Below, one piece after another: positions 1 to 8,404 of a DNA stretch of 64,000 nt. The notes under the pieces are model-generated. The model ran no database searches. It was given only the letters and a program-made list of their open reading frames with translations, and was not told where the DNA came from. The DNA comes from Wenjunlia tyrosinilytica. GTDB taxonomy: Bacteria > Actinomycetota > Actinomycetes > Streptomycetales > Streptomycetaceae. Where the stretch lies: NCBI RefSeq assembly GCF_014646055.1, contig NZ_BMMS01000004.1:62001-126000 (forward strand). The letters are read 5' to 3'. Position numbers and translations under genes: made by a program. Numbering within the stretch: the first letter of the stretch is position 1; the number at the start of each line of letters is the position of its first letter.

Positions 1-331
1 GCCGGCGGGCCAGCTCCTGGGTGGTGGTGCCGGCCCCGACGACGATGGCCTCGCCCTCCTGGACGAGTCCCGCCGCGAGGTCGGCGATGGCCGTCTTCTC
101 CGCGGTGGCCACATGGGCCTTCTGTGGATAGCCGGACTCCCGGGTGAACCCCCCCGGGAGTACCGCACCGCCGTGGCGGCGATCGAGCAGTCCTTCGGCC
201 TCCAGCGCACGCACATCCCGCCGTACGGTCACTTCGGAGGTCTGGACGACGCGGGCGAGCTCCCGGAGCGACACCGCTCCATTGGCCCGCACCATTTCGA
301 GGATCAGTTGACGACGCTCAGCTGCGAACAC
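1..331 (-). CDS. DeoR/GlpR-family transcriptional regulator, N-terminal part (cut by window edge)
   Basis: The first 110 residues are visible; the gene runs off the left edge. They begin MFAAERRQLIL and hold a typical DeoR winged helix-turn-helix (about residues 5-55, with SEVTVRRD as recognition helix and RRHGGA as wing), followed by the start of the sugar-phosphate-binding domain (VGAGTTTQELA). DeoR proteins are usually repressors released by a phosphorylated sugar. The chosen GTG start is preceded, after 7 nt, by a -10-like TACTGT, so the transcript is probably leaderless. The position beside nucleoside-catabolism genes makes it a candidate repressor for the CTACGCGCGTAG sites in this window; that link is inference, as no such site lies at its own promoter. 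Confidence 0.9.
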   Translation of the reverse strand, partial: MFAAERRQLILEMVRANGAVSLRELARVVQTSEVTVRRDVRALEAEGLLDRRHGGAVLPGGFTRESGYPQKAHVATAEKTAIADLAAGLVQEGEAIVVGAGTTTQELARR

Positions 332-680
332 GAAACTGACAGTAACGCGGATGACCGTCTGCTTTCAGCAGTTTGCACCTATTACCGGAAGTTGTTCGCA
401 CAGGAGCCCCAAAGGTGCTAAGCACGTTGGTTGGGCACCTCGGACGGCGCCCGGCCCCCCGTCGGCGGCCACGAGGGGGCCGACGCCGGTGGTCGGCTGC
501 GTACGCGGGGTCGTACCGATGAGGACGCCTCGGGGCGCGTCACGGGTGAGCCCCGCCGGGGAGCGGAGTCCCTCCCGGCACCTCTGCGGACGCGCACCTC
601 TGCGGACGCCGACGGATGTCGGCGGACGGCCGGACCCGGTGGACCGGCGGACGGACGGACGGGCGGGCGGACCCGGCGGA
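332..680. other. Intergenic region between the deoR-type gene and the LpdA-like gene
   Basis: This 349-base gap holds the promoter of the minus-strand regulator near 335-345, small inverted repeats (CTGCT-ttc-AGCAG at 359-371 and GTGCTTAGCAC near 414-424), and then GC-rich low-complexity sequence with short direct repeats (ACCTCTGCGGACGC, GACGGACGGACG) just past the stop codon of the downstream gene. No convincing gene was seen. Confidence 0.5.
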
Positions 681-2132
681 TCAGAGGTAGTCCTCCGCGG
701 CCTTGCGCGTGTGCAGCTGCCGGGCGACCTCGGCGATCGAACCCGACAGGGACGGGTACACGGTGAAGGCGCTCGCGATCTGCTCCACCGTCAGATTGTT
801 GTCGACCGCGATCGAGATGGGGTGGATGAGCTCGCTCGCCCTGGGCGACACGACCACACCGCCCACCACGATCCCCGTGCCGGGGCGGGCGAACAGCTTC
901 ACGAAGCCGTCCCTGATGCCCTGCATCTTGGCGCGCGGGTTGCGCAGGAGGGGCAGTTTGACGTCCTTGGCGGCGATCTTGCCTGAGTCGACGTCCGCCT
1001 GCGTGTAGCCGACGGTGGCGATCTCGGGGTCGGTGAAGACGTTGGAGGCCACGGTCTTGAGGTTCAGCGGCGTCACCGCGTCGCCCAGGATGTGGTACAT
1101 CGCGATCCGGCCCTGCATGGCCGCCACCGAGGCGAGCATCAGCACACCGGTGCAGTCGCCGGCCGCGTAGATGCCGGGAGCCGTGGTCCGCGAGACCCGG
1201 TCGGTCCAGACGTGGCCGGAGTCCTTCAGCCGGACGCCCGCCTCCTCCAGGCCCATCCCCGCGGTGTTGGGGATCGAGCCGACCGCCATGAGGCAGTGGC
1301 TGCCGGTGATCACGCGTCCGTCGGACAGGGTCACCTCCACGCCGTCGCCGATCCGCTTGACCGACTCGGCACGCGAGCGCGCCATCACGTTCATGCCCCG
1401 GCGGCGGAAGACGTCCTCCAGGACGGCCGCGGCGTCGGGGTCCTCGCCGGGCAGCACCCGGTCGCGGCTGGAGACCAGGGTGACCTTGGAGCCGAGCGCC
1501 TGGTAGGCACCGGCGAACTCCGCGCCCGTCACACCCGATCCGACCACGATCAGCTCCTCCGGGAGCTCGTCGAGGTCGTAGACCTGGGTCCAGGTGAGGA
1601 TCCGCTCGCCGTCCGGCTGGGCGTCGGCCAGCTCACGGGGGTGGGCGCCGGTGGCGATCAGCACGGCGTCGGCGATGAGGGTCTCGGTCGAGCCGTCGAC
1701 CGCCTCCACGGCCACCCGGCGGACACCGTCGGTCTGCTGGGCGCCCGTCAGCCGGCCGCGGCCGCGCATGACACGCCCGCCCGCGCGGGTCACCGACTGG
1801 GTGATGTCGTGGGACTGGGCGAGCGCGAGGCGCTTGACGCGGCGGTTCACCTTGCCGAGGTCGACGCCCACGACACGGGCCGCCTGCTCTATCGGGGGGG
1901 TGTCGTCCGCGACGATGATCCCCAGCTCCTCGTACGAGGAGTCGAACGTCGTCATCACCTCGGCGGTGGCGATGAGAGTCTTGGACGGAACGCAGTCGGT
2001 GAGCACCGAGGCGCCGCCGAGCCCGTCGCAGTCGACGACCGTCACCTCCGCACCGAGCTGCGCGGCGACCAGGGCCGCCTCGTATCCGCCGGGTCCGCCA
2101 CCGATAATCACGATCCGAGTCACGTGCCCCAT
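681..2132 (-). CDS. lpdA: LpdA-like NAD(P)H quinone reductase (flavoprotein disulfide reductase family without redox disulfide)
   Basis: A 483-residue pyridine nucleotide-disulfide oxidoreductase. The FAD-binding GGGPGG is at residues 11-16, a second Rossmann motif (VVGSGVTGAEFA) follows mid-protein, then the C-terminal dimerisation domain. The family's CxxxxC redox motif is absent: where GGTCLNVGC is expected the protein has GGASVLTDC, so the first cysteine is Ser42 and only Cys47 remains. The C-terminal His-Pro catalytic motif reads VYPSLSGS, so the base His is Tyr. The same pattern is known in Mycobacterium tuberculosis LpdA (Rv3303c), which reduces quinones and does not act as lipoamide dehydrogenase. 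A GTG at 2123 (VTRIVIIGG) is an equally likely start. The product should be a cytoplasmic FAD enzyme. Confidence 0.88.
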   Translation of the reverse strand: MGHVTRIVIIGGGPGGYEAALVAAQLGAEVTVVDCDGLGGASVLTDCVPSKTLIATAEVMTTFDSSYEELGIIVADDTPPIEQAARVVGVDLGKVNRRVKRLALAQSHDITQSVTRAGGRVMRGRGRLTGAQQTDGVRRVAVEAVDGSTETLIADAVLIATGAHPRELADAQPDGERILTWTQVYDLDELPEELIVVGSGVTGAEFAGAYQALGSKVTLVSSRDRVLPGEDPDAAAVLEDVFRRRGMNVMARSRAESVKRIGDGVEVTLSDGRVITGSHCLMAVGSIPNTAGMGLEEAGVRLKDSGHVWTDRVSRTTAPGIYAAGDCTGVLMLASVAAMQGRIAMYHILGDAVTPLNLKTVASNVFTDPEIATVGYTQADVDSGKIAAKDVKLPLLRNPRAKMQGIRDGFVKLFARPGTGIVVGGVVVSPRASELIHPISIAVDNNLTVEQIASAFTVYPSLSGSIAEVARQLHTRKAAEDYL

Positions 2133-2221
2133 TGTCCCGCACGCGCCAAGGTGCCACCTACCGGGTGCCCCAACGTTTCCGGGGCGGCCCGAAGGCGTCC
2201 GGGTGACCTTGGGGCTGTCCA

Positions 2222-2243
2222 GGTCACCTTCCGTTCACCGGCG
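2222..2243 (+). promoter_or_regulatory. Candidate PHO box (PhoP site) upstream of the GGCT-like gene
   Basis: Two adjoining 11-base direct repeats, GGTCACCTTCC (2222-2232) and GTTCACCGGCG (2233-2243), fit the Streptomyces PhoP direct-repeat consensus G(G/T)TCAYY. They lie 16 bases upstream of a -10-like TACTCT (2259-2264) and so cover the -35 position, as is usual for PhoP-activated promoters. Binding is inferred from sequence only. Confidence 0.5.
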
Positions 2244-2272
2244 GGAATTCGCCTCCCTTACTCTTGGCTCTT

Positions 2273-2710
2273 ATGTCGCTCTACGCCGCCTACGCCGGCA
2301 ACCTCGACGCGCGGCAGATGGCCCGCCGCGCCCCCCATTCACCCCTGCGCAGCACGGGGTGGCTCGACGGTTGGAGGCTCACCTTCGGCGGCGAGCAGCT
2401 CGGCTGGGAGGGCGCGCTCGCGACGCTGGTGGAGGACCCGCTCTCGCAGGTCTTCGTCGCCCTCTACGACGTGGCGCCCTTCGACGAGCCTTCGCTCGAC
2501 CGGTGGGAGGGCGTTCCACTGGGGCTGTACCGGCAGACCCGGGTGAGGGTGCACACGCTCGACGGGGATGTGTCCGCCTGGACGTACGTCCTCAACGACT
2601 ACGAGGGCGGCCTGCCCTCGGCCCGGTATCTCGGCTCGATCGCCGACGCCGCCGAGTCGGCGGGAGCGCCGCACGACTATGTGATGGAACTGCGCAAGCG
2701 TCCTTGCTGA
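2273..2710 (+). CDS. Gamma-glutamylcyclotransferase-like (AIG2/GGCT fold) protein
   Basis: A 145-residue protein with the AIG2/GGCT-like fold: the N-terminal substrate loop YAAYAGNL replaces the usual YGSN/YGTL signature, and a conserved acidic residue appears in RWEGVPL near residue 80. Members cleave gamma-glutamyl amides to 5-oxoproline, but many bacterial ones are uncharacterised. ATG 2273 is preferred over TTG 2264 because it starts the conserved MSLYAAYAGNLD and sits 8 nt after a -10-like TACTCT, which implies a leaderless mRNA. The gene is divergent from the LpdA-like gene, and a PHO-box-like repeat covers its -35 region. Confidence 0.8.
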   Translation: MSLYAAYAGNLDARQMARRAPHSPLRSTGWLDGWRLTFGGEQLGWEGALATLVEDPLSQVFVALYDVAPFDEPSLDRWEGVPLGLYRQTRVRVHTLDGDVSAWTYVLNDYEGGLPSARYLGSIADAAESAGAPHDYVMELRKRPC

Positions 2711-2809
2711 GGCGCCCGAGGCGTCGCCGCCGAGCGGTCGCTTCAGGCTGTTCCGCCCCTGTTTCGCCGCCCGTCGGGCGGGCGGTTCCGTCTCGGCGCG
2801 CGGACCCTT

Positions 2810-2821
2810 CTACGCGCGTAG
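2810..2821. promoter_or_regulatory. Palindromic operator CTACGCGCGTAG at the purine nucleoside phosphorylase promoter
   Basis: A perfect 12-base palindrome overlapping the -35 position of a promoter whose -10 is TAGGCT (2834-2839); 6 nt later comes the GTG start. The same element recurs at deoC, add and both transporter promoters in this window, so it is probably the operator of a nucleoside-responsive repressor (inference). Confidence 0.75.
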
Positions 2822-2845
2822 GCCGAGACCGGATAGGCTCGGCGC

Positions 2846-3676
2846 GTGAACGCCAACACCTCCTCCGCTGACGTGGACCTCAACTCCGACCCCTACTCCG
2901 CCGCCGACGCCGCCGCGGCGCGGCTGCGCGAGCTGACCGGGGCCGAATCCCACGACGTCGCCCTGGTCATGGGGTCCGGCTGGGTGCCCGCCGCCGACGC
3001 GCTCGGCGACCCGGAGTTCGAGCTTCCCGTGACCGAGCTCCCCGGTTTCCCGCCGCCCGCCGTCGTCGGCCACGCGGGAAAGATCCGCTCCCTGCGGATC
3101 GGGGGCAAGCGCGCCCTGGTCTTCCTCGGCCGCACCCACTTCTACGAGGGCCGCGGCGTGGGCGCGGTCGCCCACGGGGTGCGCACCGCGGTGGCCGCGG
3201 GCTGCAAGACGATCGTGCTGACCAACGGCTGCGGCGGCCTGCGCGGCACCTTCTCTCCGGGCCAGCCCGTCCTGATCAGCGACCACATCAACCTCACCGC
3301 GGCGTCGCCGATCCTCGGGGCGAACTTCGTCGATCTCACCGACCTGTACTCCCCGCGCCTGCGCGCGCTGTGCAAGGAGATCGACCCTTCGCTGGAGGAG
3401 GGCGTCTACGTCCAGTTCCGCGGCCCGCAGTACGAGACCCCGGCGGAGATCGCCATGGTCCGCGCCATCGGCGGCGACCTGGTCGGCATGTCCACCACGC
3501 TGGAGGCCATCGCCGCCCGCGAGGCGGGCGCCGAGGTGCTGGGCCTGTCCCTGGTCACCAACCTGGCGGCGGGTATGACGGGCGAGCCCCTGAACCACGA
3601 GGAGGTCCTCGAGGCCGGCCGCTCCTCGGCAACGAGGATGGGCGCCCTGCTGGCGCAGGTCATGGGCCGGATCTGA
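2846..3676 (+). CDS. punA: Purine nucleoside phosphorylase (trimeric, PNP/MTAP family)
   Basis: A 276-residue protein with the hallmarks of trimeric PNP: the phosphate-binding GSGW near residue 43 and GHAGK near 73, [10 protein letters not shown] near 92, [16 protein letters not shown] (purine-binding Glu) near 190 and the base-binding Asn in LVTNLAAG near 237. It catalyses phosphorolysis of purine (deoxy)nucleosides to the base and (deoxy)ribose-1-phosphate in the cytosol. GTG 2846 lies exactly 6 nt after TAGGCT, so the mRNA is probably leaderless. The CTACGCGCGTAG palindrome over its -35 region suggests nucleoside-dependent repression. The phosphomutase gene downstream would handle its sugar phosphate. 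Confidence 0.95.
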   Translation: MNANTSSADVDLNSDPYSAADAAAARLRELTGAESHDVALVMGSGWVPAADALGDPEFELPVTELPGFPPPAVVGHAGKIRSLRIGGKRALVFLGRTHFYEGRGVGAVAHGVRTAVAAGCKTIVLTNGCGGLRGTFSPGQPVLISDHINLTAASPILGANFVDLTDLYSPRLRALCKEIDPSLEEGVYVQFRGPQYETPAEIAMVRAIGGDLVGMSTTLEAIAAREAGAEVLGLSLVTNLAAGMTGEPLNHEEVLEAGRSSATRMGALLAQVMGRI

Positions 3677-4251
3677 GACCCGGCCGCGGAGCCGGACCCG
3701 AAACGGGATCCCGACCGGATCCCGACCGGGGCCCGCAGCCACGCCCCGGACCTCGGGGCCCGAACCGGGACTCGGCCCAGGGGCGGAGCCGGATCCCGAC
3801 CAGCGACCCGGCCCCGAAAGCGAGGCCCGGACCCGCACCCGGGACCCGGGCGGGCCACTCGGCCGGGAACCGGACCTGGCGCCCGTATGCGCAAGCCCGG
3901 ACCGAAGCCCGGACCGGGGGGCCGGACCCTGGAGGCGGACCGGGCGGCCCGATCCGCGGATCCGTGGCCCGCTGCCGGATCCTGGACCTGCGCCCGGACG
4001 CGGGGGAGGCCCCGAGTCGCGTCCCGGATCCGGGACCGAGAGGCCGGGCCGCCGCGGCGCCGCGGGCGTGATCGAGGTCGCATCTCGGGCGGGTGCGGTG
4101 TAACGGGGCGTGAGCCGGATACCACTCAGGGATGGGCCCATCCCGCCCGGGGACTCTTCCGCCCCGAGCGGGGCAAAGAGAGGGTACGACCGGCGCCGAA
4201 TCGCCGTGGACGACTCATACGGTCGCAGACGACATATACAGGAGAATTGAC
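3677..4251. repeat. Low-complexity CCGGACC/GGATCCCGAC-rich intergenic region
   Basis: About 400 bases after the nucleoside phosphorylase stop (roughly 3680-4075) are built from degenerate repeats of GACCCGG, CCGGATCC and CCCGGACC on both strands. All frames read as Pro/Arg/Gly-rich noise with no recognisable domain, so I treat it as non-coding. The last 150 bases are ordinary sequence leading to AGGAGAATTGAC ahead of the next gene. Confidence 0.6.
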
Positions 4252-5943
4252 GTGGGAACCGACCTGGCACAGCGGGCGCAGGCCTGGCTGGCCGAGGACC
4301 CCGATCCCGACACCCGCGAGGAGCTGCGCGCTCTGCTCGACTCGGCGACGGGCGACGCCCCGGACGACGGGGCGGCGGCGGAGCTCGCCGACCGCTTCTC
4401 GGGGCTCCTCCAGTTCGGCACCGCGGGCCTTCGCGGTGAGCTGGGCGCCGGGCCGAACCGGATGAACCGCGCCGTCGTGATCCGCGCCGCGGCCGGCCTC
4501 GCCGCGTATCTGAGGAAGCAGGGGCACGGCAACGCCCTCGTGGTCGTCGGCTACGACGCGCGCCACAAGTCGGCCGACTTCGCCCTGGCCACCGCAGCCG
4601 TCATGGTGGGGGCGGGCCTGCGCGCGGCCGTGCTGCCCCGCGCCCTGCCGACGCCCGTGCTCGCCTACGCCGTCAACCACCTCGGCGCCGCGGCCGGGGT
4701 GACCGTGACCGCCAGCCACAACCCGCCGCGCGACAACGGCTACAAGGTCTACCTCGGCGACGGCTCGCAGATCGTTCCGCCCGCCGACGCGGAGATCGCC
4801 GCCGAGATCGAGGCGATCGGCTCCCTGCACGAGGTCCCGCTGGCGGACGAGGGCTGGGAGACGCTGGACGATGCGGCTCTCGACGCCTACTTGGACCGGG
4901 CCGCCCAGGTCGTGGACCCCGCCTCCCCGCGAGACGTCTCGGTCGTCTACACCCCGTTGCACGGGGTGGGCCGGGACGTGCTCACCGCCGCGTTCGAGCG
5001 AGCGGGCTTCCCCGCACCCACGGTCGTGGCCGAGCAGGCCGAGCCGGACCCGGATTTCCCCACGGTGGCGTTTCCGAACCCCGAGGAGCCGGGCGCGATG
5101 GACCTCGCGTTCCGCACCGCCGCCTCGGCCGCTCCCGATGTGGTCATCGCCAATGACCCGGACGCCGACCGCTGCGCCGTGGCGGTCCCCGACCCGGGCG
5201 CGGAGCACGGCTGGCGGATGCTGCGAGGTGACGAGGTCGGTGTGCTGCTCGCCGTGCACCTGGTGGGCAAGCACGCGCGGGGCACCTTCGCCACCACCAT
5301 CGTCTCGTCGTCGCTGCTCGGCCGGATCGCCGAGGCGGCCGGGCTCGGGCACGCCGAGACGCTGACGGGGTTCAAATGGATCGCCCGCGTCCCCGGCCTG
5401 CGGTACGGCTACGAGGAGGCGCTCGGCTACTGCGTCGACCCCGAGGGCGTGCGCGACAAGGACGGCATCAGCGCCGCCCTGCTCGTCGCCGAGCTCGTCG
5501 CGGTCCTCAAGGGACAGGGCCGCACCCTCAGCGACCTGCTGGACGACATAGCGCTGGAGTTCGGTCTGCACGCCACCGACCAGCTCTCGGTCCGGGTGGA
5601 CGACCTGTCCACGATCGGCAAGGCGATGGCCCGTCTGCGCGAGCAGCCGCCGACCGAGCTGGCCGCGCTGCGCGTCGTCTCCGCCGAGGATCTGACCCGG
5701 GGCTCCGGCGGTCTCCCGCCCACGGACGGACTTCGCTACACCCTCTCCCCCGGCGACGGCGGCCCCAAGGTCGAGTCGGCCCGCGTGGTGGTCCGGCCCA
5801 GCGGTACGGAGCCGAAGCTGAAGTGCTACCTGGAGGTCGTGGTCCCCGTCTCGACGGCCCGCACCCTGGCCCCCTCCCGCGCCGAGGCGTCGAAGGTCCT
5901 GGAGGCGATCACGGCGGACCTCTCCTCGGCGATGGGCCTCTAG
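4252..5943 (+). CDS. Alpha-D-phosphohexomutase family enzyme, PGM2-like; probable phosphopentomutase
   Basis: A 563-residue member of the phosphoglucomutase/phosphomannomutase superfamily. The catalytic phosphoserine lies in TASHNP (Ser155), the metal loop is DPDADR (302-307), the sugar loop GFKWI and the C-terminal phosphate loop RPSGTEPKLK are intact. The length matches the PGM2-like branch (about 560-600) rather than bacterial phosphomannomutases (about 450); that branch includes phosphopentomutases. It follows purine nucleoside phosphorylase, and no DeoB-type enzyme is in the window, so it may convert (deoxy)ribose-1-phosphate to the 5-phosphate used by DeoC. Automated annotation usually says phosphomannomutase. 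The GTG start has a clear AGGAGA ribosome site 6 nt upstream. Confidence 0.88.
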   Translation: MGTDLAQRAQAWLAEDPDPDTREELRALLDSATGDAPDDGAAAELADRFSGLLQFGTAGLRGELGAGPNRMNRAVVIRAAAGLAAYLRKQGHGNALVVVGYDARHKSADFALATAAVMVGAGLRAAVLPRALPTPVLAYAVNHLGAAAGVTVTASHNPPRDNGYKVYLGDGSQIVPPADAEIAAEIEAIGSLHEVPLADEGWETLDDAALDAYLDRAAQVVDPASPRDVSVVYTPLHGVGRDVLTAAFERAGFPAPTVVAEQAEPDPDFPTVAFPNPEEPGAMDLAFRTAASAAPDVVIANDPDADRCAVAVPDPGAEHGWRMLRGDEVGVLLAVHLVGKHARGTFATTIVSSSLLGRIAEAAGLGHAETLTGFKWIARVPGLRYGYEEALGYCVDPEGVRDKDGISAALLVAELVAVLKGQGRTLSDLLDDIALEFGLHATDQLSVRVDDLSTIGKAMARLREQPPTELAALRVVSAEDLTRGSGGLPPTDGLRYTLSPGDGGPKVESARVVVRPSGTEPKLKCYLEVVVPVSTARTLAPSRAEASKVLEAITADLSSAMGL

Positions 5944-5995
5944 AGCGACCTCCCGAGACCAGCCCCCGAGCCCGCCGTGGCCCCCGGCGCCGTTC

Positions 5996-6019
5996 GACGC
6001 TGTTGGTACCAACAGCGTC
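5996..6019. promoter_or_regulatory. Perfect 24-base palindrome between convergent genes
   Basis: The arm GACGCTGTTGGT is followed at once by its exact complement ACCAACAGCGTC, centred on GGTACC. It lies between the 3' ends of the phosphomutase (+) and a secreted-protein gene (-), where a bidirectional terminator is expected. However, a perfect palindrome without a spacer also resembles a dimeric repressor operator. Confidence 0.6.
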
Positions 6020-6053
6020 CTGTTCCGCCGGGGGTCACCGGCCACTCTTTTCG

Positions 6054-6542
6054 TCAGAACGCCAGCGGTCCCGGCGCCAGCTTCGACTTCGCCACGCACT
6101 TGATCTTGTAGCCGAGCACATTGGCGCTCAGCGACTGCCTCCCCACCCGCGAGTCGAGCAGATCGCCCGCCTTGATCGTCCCCTTCAGGGGGCCGGACCT
6201 CACGGGCTCACCGCGGGCGATGGTGGGGTTGTCCGCGCCCTCGAAGGTCACCGTGCCGCCGTCCGTGCGGGCGAGGGTGAGCCGTGTGCGCAGGACACCG
6301 CTGAACAGCGGCACGGGGGATTTGAAGTCGGGCAGCCGCACCTCGACGGTCGCGTCGGAGCCCTTCTTCGCCGCCGACAGCTTCACATCGCCGACCTGGT
6401 CGGCGCATTTGTAGGTGGCGGTGACGATGCCGGGGCGGACGGACTGACCGAGGTTCTCGGTGCGGGAGGAGAGGACGAAGGCGCCTACGAGCACGGCGGT
6501 GGCGGCGGCTGCGGTCCCGACTCGGGTCGTGGTGGTCAGCAC
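6054..6542 (-). CDS. Secreted or membrane-anchored protein of unknown function
   Basis: A 162-residue protein with an N-terminal hydrophobic signal (TAAAATAVLVGAFVLSS) and an extracellular domain with two cysteines (YKCAD, YKIKC) that could form a disulfide. The body resembles a small beta-rich domain, but I recognise no family. The GTG start follows GGAGGACCGCC, a good ribosome site. It is transcribed away from the PH-domain gene upstream. Confidence 0.7.
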   Translation of the reverse strand: MLTTTTRVGTAAAATAVLVGAFVLSSRTENLGQSVRPGIVTATYKCADQVGDVKLSAAKKGSDATVEVRLPDFKSPVPLFSGVLRTRLTLARTDGGTVTFEGADNPTIARGEPVRSGPLKGTIKAGDLLDSRVGRQSLSANVLGYKIKCVAKSKLAPGPLAF

Positions 6543-6616
6543 GGCGGTCCTCCAGATCGGGCGAGACGCGGTAACGCGGCACGGGCAACGACTACTCGTT
6601 ACGATGCGTCAACACT

Positions 6617-6634
6617 GGCGACCCTAGGGTCACC
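6617..6634. promoter_or_regulatory. Near-perfect palindrome GGCGACCCTAGGGTCACC
   Basis: Eight of nine base pairs match around a CCCTAGGG core, between two minus-strand genes. It could be an operator for the secreted-protein gene (about 75 bases downstream on that strand) or the end of the PH-domain transcript. No regulator can be named. Confidence 0.35.
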
Positions 6635-6714
6635 CGCGTCCGCCCGCGCGCCTGCCCACCCCAGGGAGTGACCCCCTCTCGTCCAGGTGCAGTCAGCCCG
6701 GAGGAAAGAGCGGT

Positions 6715-7356
6715 TCAGCCGATCAGCAGAAGAACGGCCAGCACGGCCGCGCCCGCGAGCGCCGGGCCGAGCACCTCGAACGCCCAGCGGACCGAGACCT
6801 CGCCCGAGGCGGTCTCGTTCTCCTTGTTCCGCTCGGCCAACTCCCTCAATTCGTCCACGGCCTGGTCCGACCACGCGCGCACCGGCTTGTGGACGGCGTC
6901 CGCGCTGTGGGCGGAGGCGGTGGAGCGGCTGAACGGGTCCTCGGCCGCGACCCGGCTCTGCCGCCTGGCAGCGCGCTTGCGCTGACGCAGCGAGACGGGG
7001 ATCGCCCAGAGCTGGAACTTGCCGGCGTCCTCGGTGAGCACCTCCGCCGAGTACCCGGCCCGCACGGCCACCACGGCGGACCAGGGCAGGGTGATGGTGC
7101 GGAACGGATTGCGCACCACCAGCCGCTCCTCCCCCGCGAACACGGCCGGCCGGAAGGTGAAGGCGATCACCAGCGGGGCACCGAGCAGGAGCCCCGCGAG
7201 GGCCAGCCAGGGAGCCCGGCCCTCCCCGCGGTACACCGCGTCCCCCACGAGCCACGCGGCGAGCGCGAGCAGCAGGACGCCGCTGACGATCGCCGACGCG
7301 GAGCGGTAGGCGCGGGGCGCGTACTGGGGACGTTCGGTGGAGTTGCCGGGGGTCAT
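6715..7356 (-). CDS. PH-domain-containing membrane protein
   Basis: A 213-residue protein: two N-terminal hydrophobic segments (about residues 22-37 and 50-67), a bacterial PH-like domain (about 68-130, with LVVRNPFRTITLPWSAV), a charged linker and a C-terminal hydrophobic segment (about 192-212). Function unknown. The ATG is 7 nt after a -10-like CACAAT on the minus strand, which would give a leaderless mRNA. It sits between the nucleoside region and the Pst-like locus. Confidence 0.75.
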   Translation of the reverse strand: MTPGNSTERPQYAPRAYRSASAIVSGVLLLALAAWLVGDAVYRGEGRAPWLALAGLLLGAPLVIAFTFRPAVFAGEERLVVRNPFRTITLPWSAVVAVRAGYSAEVLTEDAGKFQLWAIPVSLRQRKRAARRQSRVAAEDPFSRSTASAHSADAVHKPVRAWSDQAVDELRELAERNKENETASGEVSVRWAFEVLGPALAGAAVLAVLLLIG

Positions 7357-7508
7357 GGACCAGATTGTGCCCGACGGCGGGTTGTCGGCCGATCGCCGCC
7401 CGGTTGCGGATCAGCATCGAGTCCCGCCGGGGCGGGGACGGTGCGTACGGCGGGGCGGGACGGGATGGGTGGGGGCGGGGACGGGGGAGGCGGGACGGCG
7501 GGGTGCGC

Positions 7509-8357
7509 TCAGCCGAAGCGCCCGTTGACGTAGTCGGCGGTCCTCGGGTCCTGGGGCCGTTCGAACATCGCCTCGGTCGGCCCGTGCTCCACGATCCCGC
7601 CGGGGGTGCCCTGCTCGGCCAGGAAGAAGGCGCAGTTGTCGGAGACGCGGGCCGCCTGCTGCATATTGTGCGTGACGATCACGATGGTCACGTCGGAGGA
7701 GAGCTCACCGATCGTCTGCTCGATCCGCCGGGTCGAGGTGGGGTCCAGCGCCGAGCAGGGCTCGTCCATCAGCAGGACCCTGGGCCGCACGGCCAGCGAC
7801 CTCGCGATGCACAGACGCTGCTGCTGTCCGCCGGACAGCGCCCCGCCGGGCTGGCGCAGCCGGTCGCGGACCTCCTTCCACAGCCCGGCCTTGGTCAGGC
7901 ACTCCTCGACGAGCATGTCCCGCTCGCCGCGGGAGGTACGGATCCCGTTCATCTTCAGTCCCGCCAGGACGTTGTCGTGGATGGACATCGACGGGAACGG
8001 GTTGGGCTTCTGGAAGACCATGCCGATCTGCCGCCGGGCGTGGGTGATGCGCCGCCCCCGGTCGTAGATGTCCTCGCCGTCGAGCAGGACCGCCCCGGCC
8101 ATGGCGGCGGACGCGGTCAGTTCGTGCATCCGGTTCAGGACGCGCAGGAAGGTGGACTTGCCGCAGCCGGAGGGGCCGATCAGGGCGGTGACCCGATGCG
8201 CCGGCATCGTGAGGCAGACCTGGGCGAGCACCTGGTGGGTGCCGAACCAGGCGGAGACGGAGCGGGCCTCCAGCGTGGCTGGGCGCGCCCCGGACGGTGC
8301 CCCCGGGTGAGGCGGGGGCAGGACGGCGGTGGTCTCGGTCTCGGTGACGCTGGTCAT
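7509..8357 (-). CDS. pstB: PstB-type phosphate ABC transporter ATPase
   Basis: A 282-residue ABC ATPase: Walker A GPSGCGKS near residue 60, PstB-typical [19 protein letters not shown], signature [16 protein letters not shown], Walker B VLLMDEP, then SALDPTST and the switch histidine in VIVTHNM. The first 30 residues are an unusual Thr/Pro-rich extension. It would drive the PstC/PstA permease pair of this locus. It is the last gene of the minus-strand run and is separated from pstC/pstA by the PstS-like and sortase-like genes, unlike the usual pstSCAB order. Confidence 0.9.
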   Translation of the reverse strand: MTSVTETETTAVLPPPHPGAPSGARPATLEARSVSAWFGTHQVLAQVCLTMPAHRVTALIGPSGCGKSTFLRVLNRMHELTASAAMAGAVLLDGEDIYDRGRRITHARRQIGMVFQKPNPFPSMSIHDNVLAGLKMNGIRTSRGERDMLVEECLTKAGLWKEVRDRLRQPGGALSGGQQQRLCIARSLAVRPRVLLMDEPCSALDPTSTRRIEQTIGELSSDVTIVIVTHNMQQAARVSDNCAFFLAEQGTPGGIVEHGPTEAMFERPQDPRTADYVNGRFG

Positions 8358-8404
8358 CGGCTGGTCTCTTCTCGAAAGGAGTGCGGGGGGCCGCGGCGGC
8401 GGGG

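Noticed and set aside
351-986. Plus-strand open frames near the left end
   Set aside because: They overlap the LpdA-like gene antisense or low-complexity DNA and show no motif.
1092-2546. Long open frame on the plus strand opposite the LpdA-like gene
   Set aside because: Arg/Gly/His-rich sequence without domains; a typical high-GC antisense shadow of the real minus-strand gene.
4126-6099. 657-codon open frame opposite the phosphomutase gene
   Set aside because: No recognisable motif; it mirrors the codon pattern of the phosphomutase, which has all catalytic motifs.
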